A stretch of DNA of 64,000 nt from Zygnema cylindricum (GCA_037447655.1 JBBHKE010002469.1:91820-155819); one strand, 5' to 3'; positions 10,536 through 23,766 are shown, counted from the first letter of the stretch. Numbers and translations: made by a program. Notes: generated by a model from the letters alone, not told the origin.

Positions 10536-12271
10536 TTAAAACTTCGGAGGAAGTGGAGAAGGTCCACCGATTGGCATTCCTGGTTGCGCTGTCGGATATC
10601 CATAAACAGGGCGTTGGAATTCCTGCAAAAACAAAAAGAAACTCTCTTTTCAAATAATTCCCTAGGAAAAACATTTCCTGTAATCCAAACGAACTTTCAG
10701 TCTATTCCTATAAAATTGAGAACGAATTAAGCTTTCAGATTAAAACTGCACCATACATTATTGGTTAGGAAAATTTGAAATGTAGTAGAGTAATAAACAT
10801 TGCTTGAAAAGAGAGACTTGATTATGGATTACTTACTTCAAAAAATGAGGGCACACAGCAAACGAAGCAAGCAAGAGGTGGAAAAAGTAAAGCAGCAAGA
10901 ATAATAAGTATCCAGCCCACGGCCTTCATTCCGTCACATTTGCAGCACCCAGTCTGCAACATTTACAATTAAGTAATACAAAATAAGTTAGTTCAAACAA
11001 GTAAGATCAAATAAATAGGTTCAAATAAGTGATAAAAAACAAAGAAATAACAGGTCATGGGTAACCTGTGCCGTTCACCTTCTCAGCTGACATCCCAGAA
11101 AGAATTTTTTCATTGGATATCTTATCAGCCCCCAGTATTCAGAAAAAAGAAACACAACAGCATCCAAAAAAAAAAGAGAGAAATCACCTAAAATTTCAAT
11201 TGGAAATCATCTAACCATAGATCTGCTAAATGACATGCTTCCTGCCCATTAAAAAAAAAAATGTATATATACCTGGAACATTCAAGCTATAATAAAAATC
11301 TGCAAAAGGTGGGAAGCCGGACGGCAGTCCACTCTTTTCAGAATATATGATTCCAAAGAAAAACAAAAAAGCTTTTCGACAAAGAAAAAGCTTTCCGAGA
11401 TTGAATAAGAGAAAAAAATAAGAGGAAAACTTGTAGCTTACCTCTGGTTTACCCAACTCGTAGGCGACAATCACCATTCCTGGTTGAGGGGGAACAAGAG
11501 GAGGCTTTACACTAATTCCTGGTTGTGGCTGAGGGGGTCCAGAGACAGGAAATACAGGAATTCCCTGGTTAGGAAAATAACCGGGCGGAGGAGCAACCTC
11601 TGTGGGCCCTGCAAAAATAAAAATAACAAGTTAATTGTTGCAAAACAAAAAAAAAGTTAACGAGTATGGTAATGGTGATAACGATAATTCTGATGATATT
11701 AATGATAACAATGACGGTGACAATAACAATGATAATGATATTTATTATTATTATTATAATACTGAAAATAAGGTACTAATAATGGCAAAGATAACAATAA
11801 TAATAACAATAAGTACGAGAAAAGGATGGCAGAATCTGTTTCAAAAATTGAGTTCATGCATTATAAAAATAGTAATTAAAAATAATGGCCCTTGCGAGAA
11901 TATATAAAGCAGAGAGTCAAGAACCAGCACTTCTTCTCTTTTTTCTTTTTTTCTTCTTTTTATGCGACAGAAAAAATGGAGTATCGAGCAAAGAGACCAT
12001 TTTCCAGCGATTCCGATAAAACAAGAATAGATAGAAGGAAAAAAGTACGGAAAAAGGAGTCTGGAATAAGCTCGCAGGGTCTAATATTTATTAAAAAAAG
12101 CGACTCACAGAATATTCAAAAACTGCAAACTGCCTTTATTATTATTACAGTGTCAGTGGGATTTCTTTTTAATACGCATATTCAATCAGAAATAAGTGAC
12201 TAAAGAAAAAAAACGGCAGTGCAGCAACATAAGGACAGAGATGACAAGATTTCCTGTCGTTCACCTGCCAT
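10536..12271 (-). CDS. Small proline-rich, Cys-rich transmembrane protein
   Basis: The exons on the minus strand are 12265-12271 (ATG GCA G), 11442-11608, 10837-10953 and 10536-10622. All junctions are GT-AG and in phase, giving 125 residues. The N-terminal half is Pro/Gly-rich (PPPGYFPNQGIPVFP, GPPQPQPGISVKPP). Exon 3 encodes a CCKC motif, a hydrophobic segment (WILIILAALLFPPLACFV) and CC. The C-terminal tail is again Pro-rich (RPVYGYPTAQPGMP), ending at TAA. The layout, with a Pro-rich tail and one Cys-flanked membrane span, resembles BRI3, LITAF or CYSTM-type small membrane proteins, but I cannot assign a family. The function is unknown. The coding part of the first exon is only 7 bases, so the gene is easily missed. 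The start codon sits after a CT-rich leader. Confidence 0.75.
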
Positions 12272-12680
12272 GTTGAAGAAGAAAAGCGAAGGAGAAGCGT
12301 AAAGAAGAAACGTAATGAAGAAACGTGAAGAAGAAACTAGAAGAGGGAATCTCTTTAATGATATAAGTTTCTCTCTTTAATCACCTTACAGTGTACTCAA
12401 AAACTGAAAAAAGACTTTCGCCTTAGTTCCAGAAATACTGCTAAATGACGAGCATAAATGCAAAAGATGGTGAGAACTCCCAAATCAAAAGGACACAGGC
12501 CCAAAAACAGAAAAAAATCAAAAATCAATAACCGTTCGCGATTGTATAGTTTGAGTTGGGGTTGCCTTCCTTCGGCGCCAGAAAGCGGTTATTTAAAGGT
12601 TGTTTTAAAATAATAGGGTGATTTATGACCGTCCAGATCAGAATCCTACGACCAACTGCCCAAGTATTGAGAACGGGCTA

Positions 12681-12896
12681 CACCACTAATCATTATTAGT
12701 GTAGTGTTTTTTTCGCCACTTAAACTTTTTTTTCTTCGTGCACAGTTGTCGGGTTGTCAATCCGATGGTTGCTATTGGAAGGCAAGATTCTCACCTTCCT
12801 ATTGGTGGTCTCCGATATACAATCCGACATGTGTGCACGAAGAAAAGATTTTTTAAGTGGGGAAAAAAACACTAACACCAATAACGAATAGTGGTC
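12681..12896. mobile_element. Tc1/mariner-like MITE, family A
   Basis: A 216-bp element flanked by TA. It carries TTTTTTTCGCCACTTAAAC inside the left end and TTTAAGTGGGGAAAAAAACAC inside the right end. The middle carries GTTGCTATTGGAAGGCAAG and CTCACCTTCCTATTGGTGGT, shared with the copy at 40084. Confidence 0.65.
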
Positions 12897-13179
12897 TACT
12901 GTAGTCAACTACAGTACAGTAGTGTACTTTTGGTCCTCATGGAGCGCAGCTCGCACGCATGGAAGTACTGTACTGTCCTGAACCGACCATATTCACGCCT
13001 CGGTAAATCCGGACGATTGGGAGAAGTTTTGACTTCCAGGCAATCCTTGACTTTCAGGCGAAGCTTTGTCGTACCAGGATGAAGTTCATCATACGTTTCT
13101 GTAGTCGTACGGCCAACTCTACAGACAGGGTCGATTGAGGCCTTTTCTCCATCGGGCGCCGACAGCAATAGTACGGATA

Positions 13180-13906
13180 TGTTGACTGGCAATAATATTT
13201 CGTTCACTTCTCCATCACGTCGTGTCAGCAATGGAATCTATCGCATGAGTGCTTTCTTTCGATTGGATGCATGTAGATTCCTGTTCTGACGGCAAGCGTC
13301 GTCAAAGATTCCAATAGCTAAATATCTAGTCATATAGTACAACCAGCAAAACAAAATCACAAGAATGTACTTTGTTGTAGCTGTACTAATGGTGTACAAT
13401 TTCTACGTTGATGTTTTGTCGTTGTTCTATCGGTGTACATTTTGTACGTTGCTGTTTTGTCGTTGTAGCATCGGTGGTTTCTTGTTCAACAAACATGTTT
13501 GGTGGTTTTCGTAGGATTTGATTCCCGCCTGTCCGAACGCGCGTGGCACATGTCCGAAGGCGCGTGGCTTATATCCGAAGGCGCGTGGCTCATATCCGAA
13601 GGCGCGTGGCTCATATCCGAAGGCGCGTGGCTCGTACATTAACTTTCCACGCGTAAAAAATTTACACGTCCAATGTCTAGCTAGTCTAGTTAGACACTGG
13701 ATAGCATGTCCTTTTGCTTCGAAAACACATAATCGGACGATCGACATTTTCGCCCAAAATTTTGGAGAATCTTGACGCGCCGACAGTAATCATATTAAAA
13801 AAAAAAAAAAAAACATTACGGCATTGTACGAAAATGAGCTGTACCTGTACGAAAATGAGCTTTATCCAATAATGAACCTCACTTTTCGCCTGATGGAGGT
13901 TCACCC
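13180..13906. mobile_element. Diverged Harbinger-like (H) element
   Basis: The right end CTTTTCGCCTGATGGAGGTTCACCC and the internal block TTCGCCCAAAATTTTGGAGAATCTT match H1 and the element at 34973. The left end is not certain; TGACTGGCAATAATATTTCG near 13180 resembles the subterminal part of the 34973 copy. It contains the 21-bp minisatellite. A second isolated right end lies at 14523-14553. Confidence 0.45.
13530..13634. repeat. 21-bp minisatellite, five units
   Basis: Five tandem units of about TATCCGAAGGCGCGTGGCTC are visible, nearly identical and GC-rich compared with the surroundings. Because 21 is a multiple of 3, both strands stay open across it (7-residue repeats). I take that as a by-product rather than a protein. 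Confidence 0.8.
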
Positions 13907-14795
13907 TGAGTCGATGTTCCATCACGAAGATTCTGTAAACCATGTGTTCTAATTTGATTGCGCCACGTAAGCTACAATCCGATAGTGAATATCTTTCAAT
14001 TTTTTAGCACCGACAAACTTAGCTTTAAATCTTCACTTGCGTACTATGTACCTGCGTACAAAGTAATCATAGGACATAGCTTTTATACTTTTTGCAGACG
14101 CGAGCTCATTTTTTAGGGTCTGTTTTCGAACATAACGAAAGTCCTTTGAGAGAATAGTGTGACGAACAAAAGTTACCGAAAATAGCGTGACGAATGAATG
14201 TTACGAAATTTCGTTTTTATTTTCAGTTGTATTTTGGAAAGCGCGTGTTCATTTACAAATCTTAAGATTTTTCGTTGGTTTTCATCATGACACGTAGCTT
14301 AATCGTCCAGCGTGTCACAAAATTTGTTGTTGGCACCTCCTCGAGGTGGGTAGACAGTTACAGAGAAAATAAAGCGAACTCCTCGCAGATGAACATCCGA
14401 CGGTCAGTGTTAACTCCAAGACCTTCGGAGAGTATCGACAGGATTCTTTGTAATGTTGTTTTTGGTATAAAAACAACATAGGCGGTACAATCTAGTACGG
14501 AGAGTCGCGGATTTCTGTAAACTACACCACTTTTCGCCTGATGGAACGTCATCCTTAGTCTGTTTATTTTGGAGAAAAGAATATTCATTTCGTACCCCGT
14601 TATTTGTCTGTATAAACTGAAGGCATAGGCTCCAGCACTAGGGATTCATATCCATGGGAAAAATGAGGAAAATAGGTCAGCGCTTTTTTTAGTTTTTATT
14701 TTTTAGTCATAACGATACAAATTAGCAGTCCCATAAATATTTCAAATTTTATCTTCGACTACAGTAACATTCATTGTCAAAGTCAAATCAAATTA

Positions 14796-16285
14796 GGGCA
14801 ATTTCCCATGTGCTAAAGTTATGGTTATTTTGTGTCGTTTTCCTTTATAAAGGTATGTCCCCATGTACTTATAACTTAGCGAACTTACTTTGTATTTTAG
14901 CGCGGATCCGCCGGACCCGATTTTCAAGTGTCCCTATGTCTGTAAGGACGAAATTGTAACTTAAGCTTGTGACGATTGTATACGTCGACAATACCTGTGA
15001 CAGTTGTCAACGTCTACAATCTGTGGTCGCACGTTATTTTTTGGAACTCCTTTGTGACTTTCCCATGTGCTAAAGTGACAAATTAGGGCACTTTCCCATG
15101 TGCTAAAGTTATAGTTATTTTGTGTCGTTTTCCTTTATAAGGGTATGTCCCCATGTACTTGTAACTTAGCGAACTTACTTTGTATTTTAGCGCGGATCCG
15201 CCGGACCCGATTTTCAAGTGTCCCTATGTTTGTAAGGACGAAATTGTAACTTAAGCTTGTGACGATTGTATACGTCGACAATACCTGTGACGGTTGTCAA
15301 CGTCTACAATCTGTGGTCGCACGTTATTTTTTGGAACTCCTTTGTGACTTTCCCATGTGCTACATAGGGTTTATTTATGTTGATTATTCCATGAAACCCT
15401 AAATGTTGTTGTATGTTAAATGGAGGATGCATTTCAAATGATTGTTCATTGACCTATTTTTGCTTAGCTTCTTGCATGATAGTTTGGGTGACTTCTGCGG
15501 TCTATTTTAGACCAAAGAACAACACTTGTAACTTAGCGAACTTACTTTGTATTTTAGCGCGGATCCGCCGGACCCAATTTTCAAGTGTCCCTATGTCTGT
15601 AAGGACGAAATAGGAACTTACGCTTGTGGCGATTGTATACGTCGACAATACCTGTGCCTGTTGTCAACGTCTACAATCTGTGGTCGCACGTTATTTTTTG
15701 GAGCTCCTTTGTGACGTCGCATGTCTAACCGTGACATTGTAGACGTACCGCATTCCAGCCTGGCAGTTTCACGGTTGAAGAAGATGCGCTTTGCCCTTGG
15801 CGTCGCCTGTCCGCTCGAGGTGAAATGGCTTCGGAATTTGAAGACCCCCGCGAATAAAAAATCCGCACTGGAAGAAAACGGACAAATCAAACAAACTGTG
15901 TACTTCTTTTGTCTTATTATAACGCAAACGAAAAGAACATAGCGAACTATGTACTTTCATTTGTCCGTGGAAATCGTAGGAAATTTTTCGAAATTTACGG
16001 CACCTGCGAAAAAATGTTCCTATTTGTCAATCGAAAAAACTTAATTTTAAGTCACATCGCGCATGTGTTTTAAACAAAAGTTTGAAGATGACGTTTTTTG
16101 TCGTAGAAGTGGGTCGAAAAGCACAAGACGACAAATTTTCGTCCATCCTAAGTTCAAGGATGACGCAAATTGTACTCTACAAATTTGCGATTCCTTCGTA
16201 CGGTTGCAACTTAGGCAGTACGGCGCTAAGTTTTACAACAAAACGAAAGAAAAAAACCCTTACTTATGCACATGGGGACACACCC
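14796..16285. mobile_element. Family S TIR element with internal 290-bp duplication
   Basis: The left end GGGCAATTTCCCATGTGCTAAAG and the right end TGCACATGGGGACACACCC are inverted relatives of the ends at 30702 and 33393. The flanks are TTA on the left and TAA on the right. Motifs of the type TGTATACGTCGACAA and GTCAACGTCTACAA recur inside, as in other S copies. A 290-bp unit is tandemly repeated (14791 and 15081), with a third partial copy from about 15531 to 15730. No transposase frame is visible. Confidence 0.55.
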
Positions 16286-18315
16286 TAACTTGGAAAAAAA
16301 TGAAGAAATCTGCAGGCGTACCAAAAAACTGAAATTTCTACCGTACAAGTGTCGTGCATGTGACCAATTACACCATGAAGCATGCAACCCAACCAACTGT
16401 ACAGAAAAGGTGGTACAAATGATACTAAGCCGATGGGTAGCCACTAGGCTCCTCGGTTTGGACGTATCCCTTACAGAAGTTAGGTTTAAGATTTTAAATA
16501 ATTAAAATAATCAACCAAATAAATAAAGATTTATCCTATTATCACAACACATAAACTGAAAATGTAGCAAACTGCAAGCAAATTTGAGATAACCAGATTT
16601 GGTCACTCACAAACATATAAGGAAAGCCAGCCCTAATCCACAATCCCCTAGTAAACCACACAAGCAAACCCAAAACTGTCCAATCGCAATCCAAGGTTTA
16701 GCAACAGCCTGAGAAAGAAGGCTGAGCAGCAATCCACTTGATAGAACGAGAGAACAAGTGAAGGGAAACCATGCGGACTTTGGCGTGAGCCAAGTGAAAT
16801 AAATTGTAGGTCTTAAACAAAAGGGTGTAATAGTGAGGCGAGAGACTAGATACTAACAAGCTGCTGGCAAAAAACGCCATAGAGAAAGCTTGGATAATCC
16901 GTACGGAAAAACTAAGGAAAAAGACTGCAACTTTGAGACCTCCATAGGTACTCAGAGTAGGCAGCTTGCTAGAAGCCTCTATGATAACCTCAGTTCTTTG
17001 AGCTTTGTCTGAATACTGCTGACACCCTGACAGAATACAGACTGACCAGACTGCACCCCTTGGAAGGGCTGACTCCCCTGAGTCTACCACAAAAAGAATC
17101 CTTGAATTTGCTCCCCCGAGCAGTTAATTATCAATGGTCAAAGATGACCCTTTTATACAAAAGGCCTCTGAGAGAGAGGCGGCTATCTCTAATTTTCTAA
17201 GTCCTTAACCCCTCTCTAAACCCTCTACTAGTGATGTACGAAACCAATCAATTGAGTGTACAGTACAGAAAGGTATTTGGTCCGAAGTACTTTCTGTACG
17301 GCCATTGTACGATATGGCCAGAAAGACGACGCCTGCCATATCCGAGTTCGCCATAATATGTCCCGGAGATGCCGTCATCCAATATCATGTTGCCACGTGT
17401 CACCTCAGATGTAGGGAAGCTGCCCCAATATCCGACTCGATTTCCTCCCCTAATTTCTTGTCATAACTGTCACAATCCGCCATGAGCCTCCTTCTCTCCC
17501 GTCTCCCTTCCCCTCTTCCTTGCGCGTCGCTCCTACCCTCCCATTTCCTCTTGCCAAACACTGTTTCTATGTTTGTGTTTCTTTGAGTGACACGTTCTGT
17601 ACTATTGCTGACATCATATTATATTTGATGAAGTCATTGATGCATTACCTTCTCTTAGGACCAAATCTCATTATTCTGTAACCCTTCTTTTACCTTTTCC
17701 CCCTACTGCCCTCTCAACTACACCTTTCCTCCCTTTTATTTATTATTGTTCTTTATTAAGAGAAGATTTCTCCAAAAAAGACGTATGATTGACACAAGAA
17801 TTTTGTATTTTTTGTGCGCTCCATATTATACTTTGGTGTAATAAAATACGAATTATACTGCCTTCTTGTAAAACCTGCATACCAGAAATAAGTTTCAAGA
17901 TAATAAAAATGAGACGCCTTCGAGTTCAAGAGGGTGAAAAGAAAAACCAGCGAAGCAAGACAACGAAATTAGGGTGTCTTCTTTGCGCTTTTCCTATCTC
18001 TCTCCTTCCCCGCATACCCAATTGCTGCTCGCCTAGCCCTCCATGGCCTGTCTTCCGAGAATGTGGAAGGAGAAGAAGGTAGAAAGGGAAAATTGGGATT
18101 ATTTTCTTGGTGCCCTACAAACTTTTTCTGCCAAAGAAGTGAAACGCGCCTGTGAAAGAAAGATATGTGAGAAGCCTTGGGAAGTCTACCAGGGGATGTT
18201 TGAGTTCAGAAAGGTGGCCGTCTATGTTTTGGGATGTGATGATGACGTGGCAAATATCACACAGTAGATGTACGATGTTAGGCATCCCCACGTGGCAAAG
18301 GTCATAAGCTGGTGT
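16286..18315. other. Intergenic, no gene recognised
   Basis: 16290-16350 resembles 34180-34230 (AATCTGCAG-GTACCAAAAAAC). A 130-codon open stretch on the minus strand (16698-17090) and a 74-codon one on the plus strand (18043-18267, with a good ATGG start context) have no recognisable family and no flanking gene signals. The stretch 17440-17530 is pyrimidine-rich. Confidence 0.35.
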
Positions 18316-18802
18316 TGGTAGGATCTAACAAGTCAAAATACAACAAAGCAGGGAAAGCATTAGAAAATGAAACATATATTTACACGAGAGGGACAGTCCA
18401 TAAAAGGCAATATATTCCATGGACATTTTTCTCATAATAAGTGTCTTTTTTTCCCTCCTACTAATCTGCACTATATATTATACATCAGGCGTCCCGTCAA
18501 TACTTCAAACTATAAACCAAGACCAAATTATATCGTGCGCACGGAACTTCTACAAAACAACACAAAACTATGTAGTACTAATATACTACCAAAGTACACA
18601 CAAAACAAGATAACAACAAACCCTAACGAACCAAACAGTATTTGTACCTGGTCGTCGCAAAACAGAATCTACGCGAGACAAGGAATTTGCGAAATACTGT
18701 GAGACATAAAAAGACAGAATCAGAACCACACGTGTGACGAAAAGACACGCTACCTCGTCGCGCGACAGACCGCGACGACCGATTACATTTTTGTTTCCAA
18801 CA
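18316..18802 (-). repeat. 3' LTR of the copia element
   Basis: On the minus strand it starts TGTTGGAAAC directly after the polypurine tract and ends near GATCCTACCA. The first 155 plus-strand bases are repeated at 23767-23922 with few changes, ending shortly after CTCCTACTAATCTGC. Confidence 0.8.
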
Positions 18803-19023
18803 ATCCCCCTCTCAAAACTGTAATCATTATACCAAACCAAATTTAAAATAGCGTGATTCTTTTGCGGGCGTCTACCAAATTTAGTACTCTATAATCATAA
18901 CACCTAAATACCCCTTTATAAACAAGTTCGATCCGCTATTGCTGTTACACCCGCGGCTTCCTCCAGCGTCGAAACGTACAAAAATTTAATTTCCTTCGCA
19001 GCGACCAAATCGCGTACGAAGTG

Positions 19024-22000
19024 CTACCTAATTTTAATATGTTTTATTCTTTTGTGAAATACAAGATTTTTGACCAACGCCATCGAGCTCATACTGCCAG
19101 AATAAATTTCCATGGAACCAATAGAAATCTTCAATTCTTCAAGTAACTCCTTGATCCAAATCGACCCCTTTGAAGTATGACACGGGGCCATGTACTCTGC
19201 TTCGGTTGAACTCAGCGCGACAGTTGGCTGAAGACGTGAGCTCCAAGAAATTGCCGCCAAAAACAAATGCATAACTGGACGTTGACTTTCCTGTATCAAA
19301 GTCTCCGCCCCAGTCTGCATCACAATATCCTACGCAATCCAAAGACTCATGTCCATATTGAAAAAATAATCTAATCTCACCCGCAAGGCATTGAAAGATT
19401 ATTTTTAAGGCTTCCCAATGAATCTTCTTACGAGCCAGACAAAATCGGCTCACGATAGAAACTGCGGCTGAAATCTCTGGTCGCGTGGCCACAGTGAAAT
19501 ACATCAAACTTCCAACGACCTCACGATAAGGTACGTGGACAGTTTCCTCCTCCTCAAATTTGCGATATTGTAGTTTGGAATCTAGTGGTGTCAAGACCAG
19601 CTTAGAATCCAACATAGCAAATTTTGTCAGTACTTCTTTACAATATAACGCCTGCAATAATTTAATATCCCCGTTATCGTACGTTAAAACTTCCACTCCA
19701 AGATTATATCGTACTTCCCCCAAATCTGTGACTTTAAAATGTAGTCGCAGGTACTCTTTCAATTCCGCTATTCGCGTCAACTTGTCACATATCATCAAAA
19801 AATCATCCACATACAGAAAAGAAGTGATTTGATCCCCCCCCCCTCACCTTTCACGTAAACTCCAGAATCTGAAATTGTTTGTATGAATTCCTTGTGTAAT
19901 CGTAAATACCAAGTCCTTGGTGCTTGCTTAAGTCCGTTTAAGGACTATTGTAGCCGCCATACCTTCCCCTTATTTGACACTACTCCTTCCGGAACCTTCA
20001 TATAAACCTCCTCTAGATCACCGTTCAAAAACGTCTTCTCTAGGTCCATTTGGTGAATATGTTTCTTACCGGCAGCGGCAATAGCAATAATCATTCTCAA
20101 AGAATCAAATTTGACTACCGGTGCCTATGTCTCCGTATAATCTACTCGTTCCCTTTGTTCAAAGCCCTTACAAACTAGCCGAGCCTTATGTTTTACTATT
20201 TCCCCCGTTGCACCAATTTTTGTTTTGAAAATCCACTTCGCATCAATTGCCTTTTTACCCTCCGGTAATCTTACCTTCTCAAATGTTCGATTGTCGATAA
20301 TAGATTGAAGTTCCTTTTCCCACGCCGGTTTCCAATGCGTCTCCCTATCGCATGATTTTCGTGCTTCCATGTACGATTGCAGATCGCCCGGCATATTATC
20401 GCATAATGATTGCTATAAGAGAAAATCTTCTTCCTTAGCCGCCGAAATATAATAATAAGAATTTTCAACATTATCCTTACCGTCAAAAGAAAGACGAGCC
20501 GGCTTCTTTCCCTTATTTTCTCGCATACTCCTCCTCGGCTCAAACTCTTTCTCCTCCTTTGCTGGTTCCTCCTCAAAAATATTTGAGCCACTCGATTTAG
20601 AAGATGAAGATTTCCTCGTGTCCGAGGACATTCGGGAATTTTCGCTTCGTGAATCCTCACCTATGTTATCAAAATTTACATTTTCAACAAATTTACCTCT
20701 CCCCCTCTTAACATTGGAGGTGGATTCCGGATCAATTTCTGAATCCGAACCCTCAATGTCATGAAGATCACCAATTTCAAATTCCTCATGAAAGTCAAGA
20801 TTAGAATGTCGCTTAGCCGATTGAGAAATTGTGGATAATTAATCCTCGTGGAAATTCACATTCCTTGATTCCTCAACAATATGTCGAATCGGATCATAAA
20901 CTTGATAAAGGCTTCTTTTCTCGCTATATCCAACAAAATAACCACTCCAACTCCTCGATGCAAACTTACCTTTTCTCTTCTGTGATTTGATATAAACCGA
21001 CGCACGACATCCCCAAATTCGAACATGGTGAAGAGTGGGTTTTCGTCCATTCCATAATTCGTAAGGAGTTTTTTCAACCGAAATTGACGTAATCCTCCGT
21101 TTGCAAATATAATTTGTCTTTAAAATTGCATTGCCCCATAAATGAATACTCCTATCGGATCCGTGTACCATAGATCGTACCATTTTTTCGAGAGTGCGGT
21201 TCTTTCTCTCGGCAATACCATTTGATTCCGGTGAATAAGATGCGGTGTATTGGTGAGAAATTTCCCACTCTTTGCAATAAGGATCAAAAGCAAGAAATTC
21301 CCCTCTATTATCCGATCTTATAGATTTTAATTTTCCCTCACATTGCCTTTCGGCCATCACATGCCACTCTTGAAAGCGTAAAAATGCTTCGGATTTGTGT
21401 TTAAGCAATATTACCCATGTGAAGCGAGAGAAATTGTCCACCACCACCATAATATATTTGTTTCCACCAATCGTCTCATGTTTCACATCTCCACATAAAT
21501 CAATGTGCACTAGATCAACCGGATGCTTAGATCGATGCATCGGATCCTTAGTCGGATGTGGCTTTCGGATTTGTCTTCCCTTACTACATCCCTCGCACCC
21601 GTTAATTTTCTCTCCCAACGCCAAGTCTAATCCCCTTACGCTCCCATTTTTGATCATTCGTCGTAAACTTGCCTCGGATGTGTGACACATCCGGTGGTGC
21701 CACAATGTCAAATCGCCTTTTAAATCGGATATTTGCGAAATAATACCGGCGGAATTTGGGGAGGATTTAGGACGACGCCAAATTAACCGGCTGTGCATGA
21801 ATTTTGTGACCTCCCTTTCGCCAATTTGTACACCATCCGGTCGTACAATTTTTAGTGAGGAATCTCCGTACGATAGTACGCTGCAACCTGTTCGTTGAAT
21901 TTGAGTTATGCTGAGAAGGTTCACCAAACCTTCAGGTAAATAAAAGACATTCGTCAGTTCGACCTGCGTCAATTTTTCCACGTCACGTGAGTCCAAAATA

Positions 22001-22177
22001 GGTAAATCTAACCGTACAGTACCCACTGTACCCATTGAGATTATTTGTCCACTTGCGGCAGTAATTTTCTTCAGTAGCGTGAGTTGCCGTAGGTCGTAGA
22101 AAAGTGACGCGTCCGTACATACGTGGTGTGACGCTCCCGAATCTATGACCCACTCCTTTTCTTATGTTGTAATACAT
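19024..22177 (-). pseudogene. Copia pol region: protease, integrase, RT, RNase H (broken)
   Basis: The protease active-site motif DSGASHH lies near 22130. The gag-pre-integrase motif WHHRMCHT lies near 21690. The integrase core is at about 21540-21190 with HIDLCG, VDNFSRFTW and ESNGIAERKNRTL. RT lies at about 20240-19600 and carries the YVDD box near 19810. RNase H, with the STEAEYMA motif, lies near 19205. Reading requires frame changes, at least one of them within the RNase H part (around 19300-19140). Internal stops lie near 22158, 20838, 20415, 20124 and 19948. The longest intact stretch is the integrase frame (20839-22035). Confidence 0.85.
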
Positions 22178-22458
22178 GCCAACAAATCACGCGACAGGTT
22201 AAGGACCGAAAATATCTGCGATCCTTCACCTTCCCCGTCAAACTGCTCGTCACCCGAAAAATGTCCTCTTCCCCTTCCATGGCGCCCTCCGCGACCACCG
22301 TGACCTCCAAGGCGACCGCCACCACGTCCACTGAATCGGCCGCCGCCATCTCCTCTATCGCCGCCGCCGCCTCTTCCGCCGACGCTTCCATTTTCGGCCT
22401 TCGAATAACATTAAGGGCTTATATGGCCCCATTTCCCGCAAAAATGGCATTGGCGCTC

Positions 22459-23489
22459 CTAGTCCGGGCAAGAAGCCGCCATATGACCAAGTTTGTCGCA
22501 TTGAAAGGAGGCAATATTGGTCAGATCTGAATATCCGGGCTGGGAGGGAGATCTCCCGGCCCTTTCGTGACCTCTTCCACCTCTTCCTCTCGGTTTTCCT
22601 CCTCTCCTACCTCCTCTTCCCCGAAAATAATTTAGATCGGGCGTTTCCGGTGTCGTCGCATTGAGTGAACCGGTCGGTTGAGTTCCCCTCGATAAACTAG
22701 GACGATTCGCCTCGGTAGATTTGAGGATTTTGATGATTGAATCCAAGGTATTTGAATCCCTCGATAAGAGATTATCTCTCAAATGTATCCTTTTCTCCGA
22801 TAAGGCATGAGTGAAGACCGATGCCTTATCATCTTCCTCGATAAACTTTCCCATATTTGCGAGTTGTTAAATGATAATAGTAAATCTCTTTGCGGCCTCA
22901 TCGATAGATTCGTTCGGTTTCACTTTGAAGGATGTATAGTCGGTATAAATATTTTGCCCCTTATTTTGAAGACTCTTCTCAAAGTGATTTTTAAGGGCTA
23001 TCCGACAATCATGGGCGAATCTTCGAGTGAGAAATAAATCATGTATGGAAGTGCTACATGATTGGAATAACCGCCAACAGCAGAAAGATTTTTCTTTGTC
23101 CATACTCGATAAGCTCTTCGATCCGACGTAGGCATCTTGTCCACCCCTTTTACCACCTTCCAAAGTCGCTTCAATTTAATTTGACCTTTGATATATTTCT
23201 TCCATGATTGATAATTCGTTCCATTGAAGATGACGATTTTTCCGGACATAGATTCAACTTGTTCAACTCCTTCACTCGAATCATCAAGATCGGAGTTATC
23301 ATCGATGGGAAGTTTCCCTTTTCGAATTAATTCTCTCATCTCCTCTTCATCTCCTTCTGTATCAACGACGCTTTGTGTCGGAATGGGATCTCCGAAAAAT
23401 GGAGGCCTTATGACACGGTTCGAATCTGAGATCTGTTGATCAACATAACGGAAAAGACCATCTATCAGTTTTTGAAGACGATCTTCCAT
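22459..23489 (-). pseudogene. Copia gag with zinc knuckle (broken)
   Basis: The minus-strand frame begins at 23489. It contains FNGTNYQSWKKYIKGQIK, typical of copia gag (UBN2-like), then is frameshifted near 23050. The C-terminal part is Gly/Arg-rich. One zinc knuckle (CDKLGHMAASC) has lost its first Cys, and a second (CHFCGKWGH) follows a stop. Confidence 0.75.
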
Positions 23490-23766
23490 CGCATCATCTT
23501 CCTCCTTCTTTTTCCCTTCATTCTCCTTCTTTTGTCCAACTGGCTCGACCGGGTCGACCTCCTCAAAGGTTTTGCCGGTAAAAGTAAATGGGTTTCTACT
23601 TTCGGATCCGAAGATTATTCGGATTCGGATGGATCCGGAGGCCGAGGCATCATGGTAGAAGAATAAGGCATCATAGGAGAAGGGGTATTTTTCTTCTTTC
23701 TACCCATGGCGGCCAAACTAGCCACCCTCCTACACCTCAATGGAGCACACAAGCTCCGATACCACT

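Noticed and set aside
13427-13775. ORFs with 7-residue repeats on both strands
   Set aside because: They are a consequence of a 21-bp minisatellite inside a Harbinger-like element.
16698-17090. 130-codon minus-strand ORF
   Set aside because: Its composition is not gene-like and no domain is recognised. The region resembles repeat DNA.
18043-18267. 74-codon plus-strand ORF with good start context
   Set aside because: No family, no partner exons, and it lies in repeat-rich DNA beside the copia LTR.
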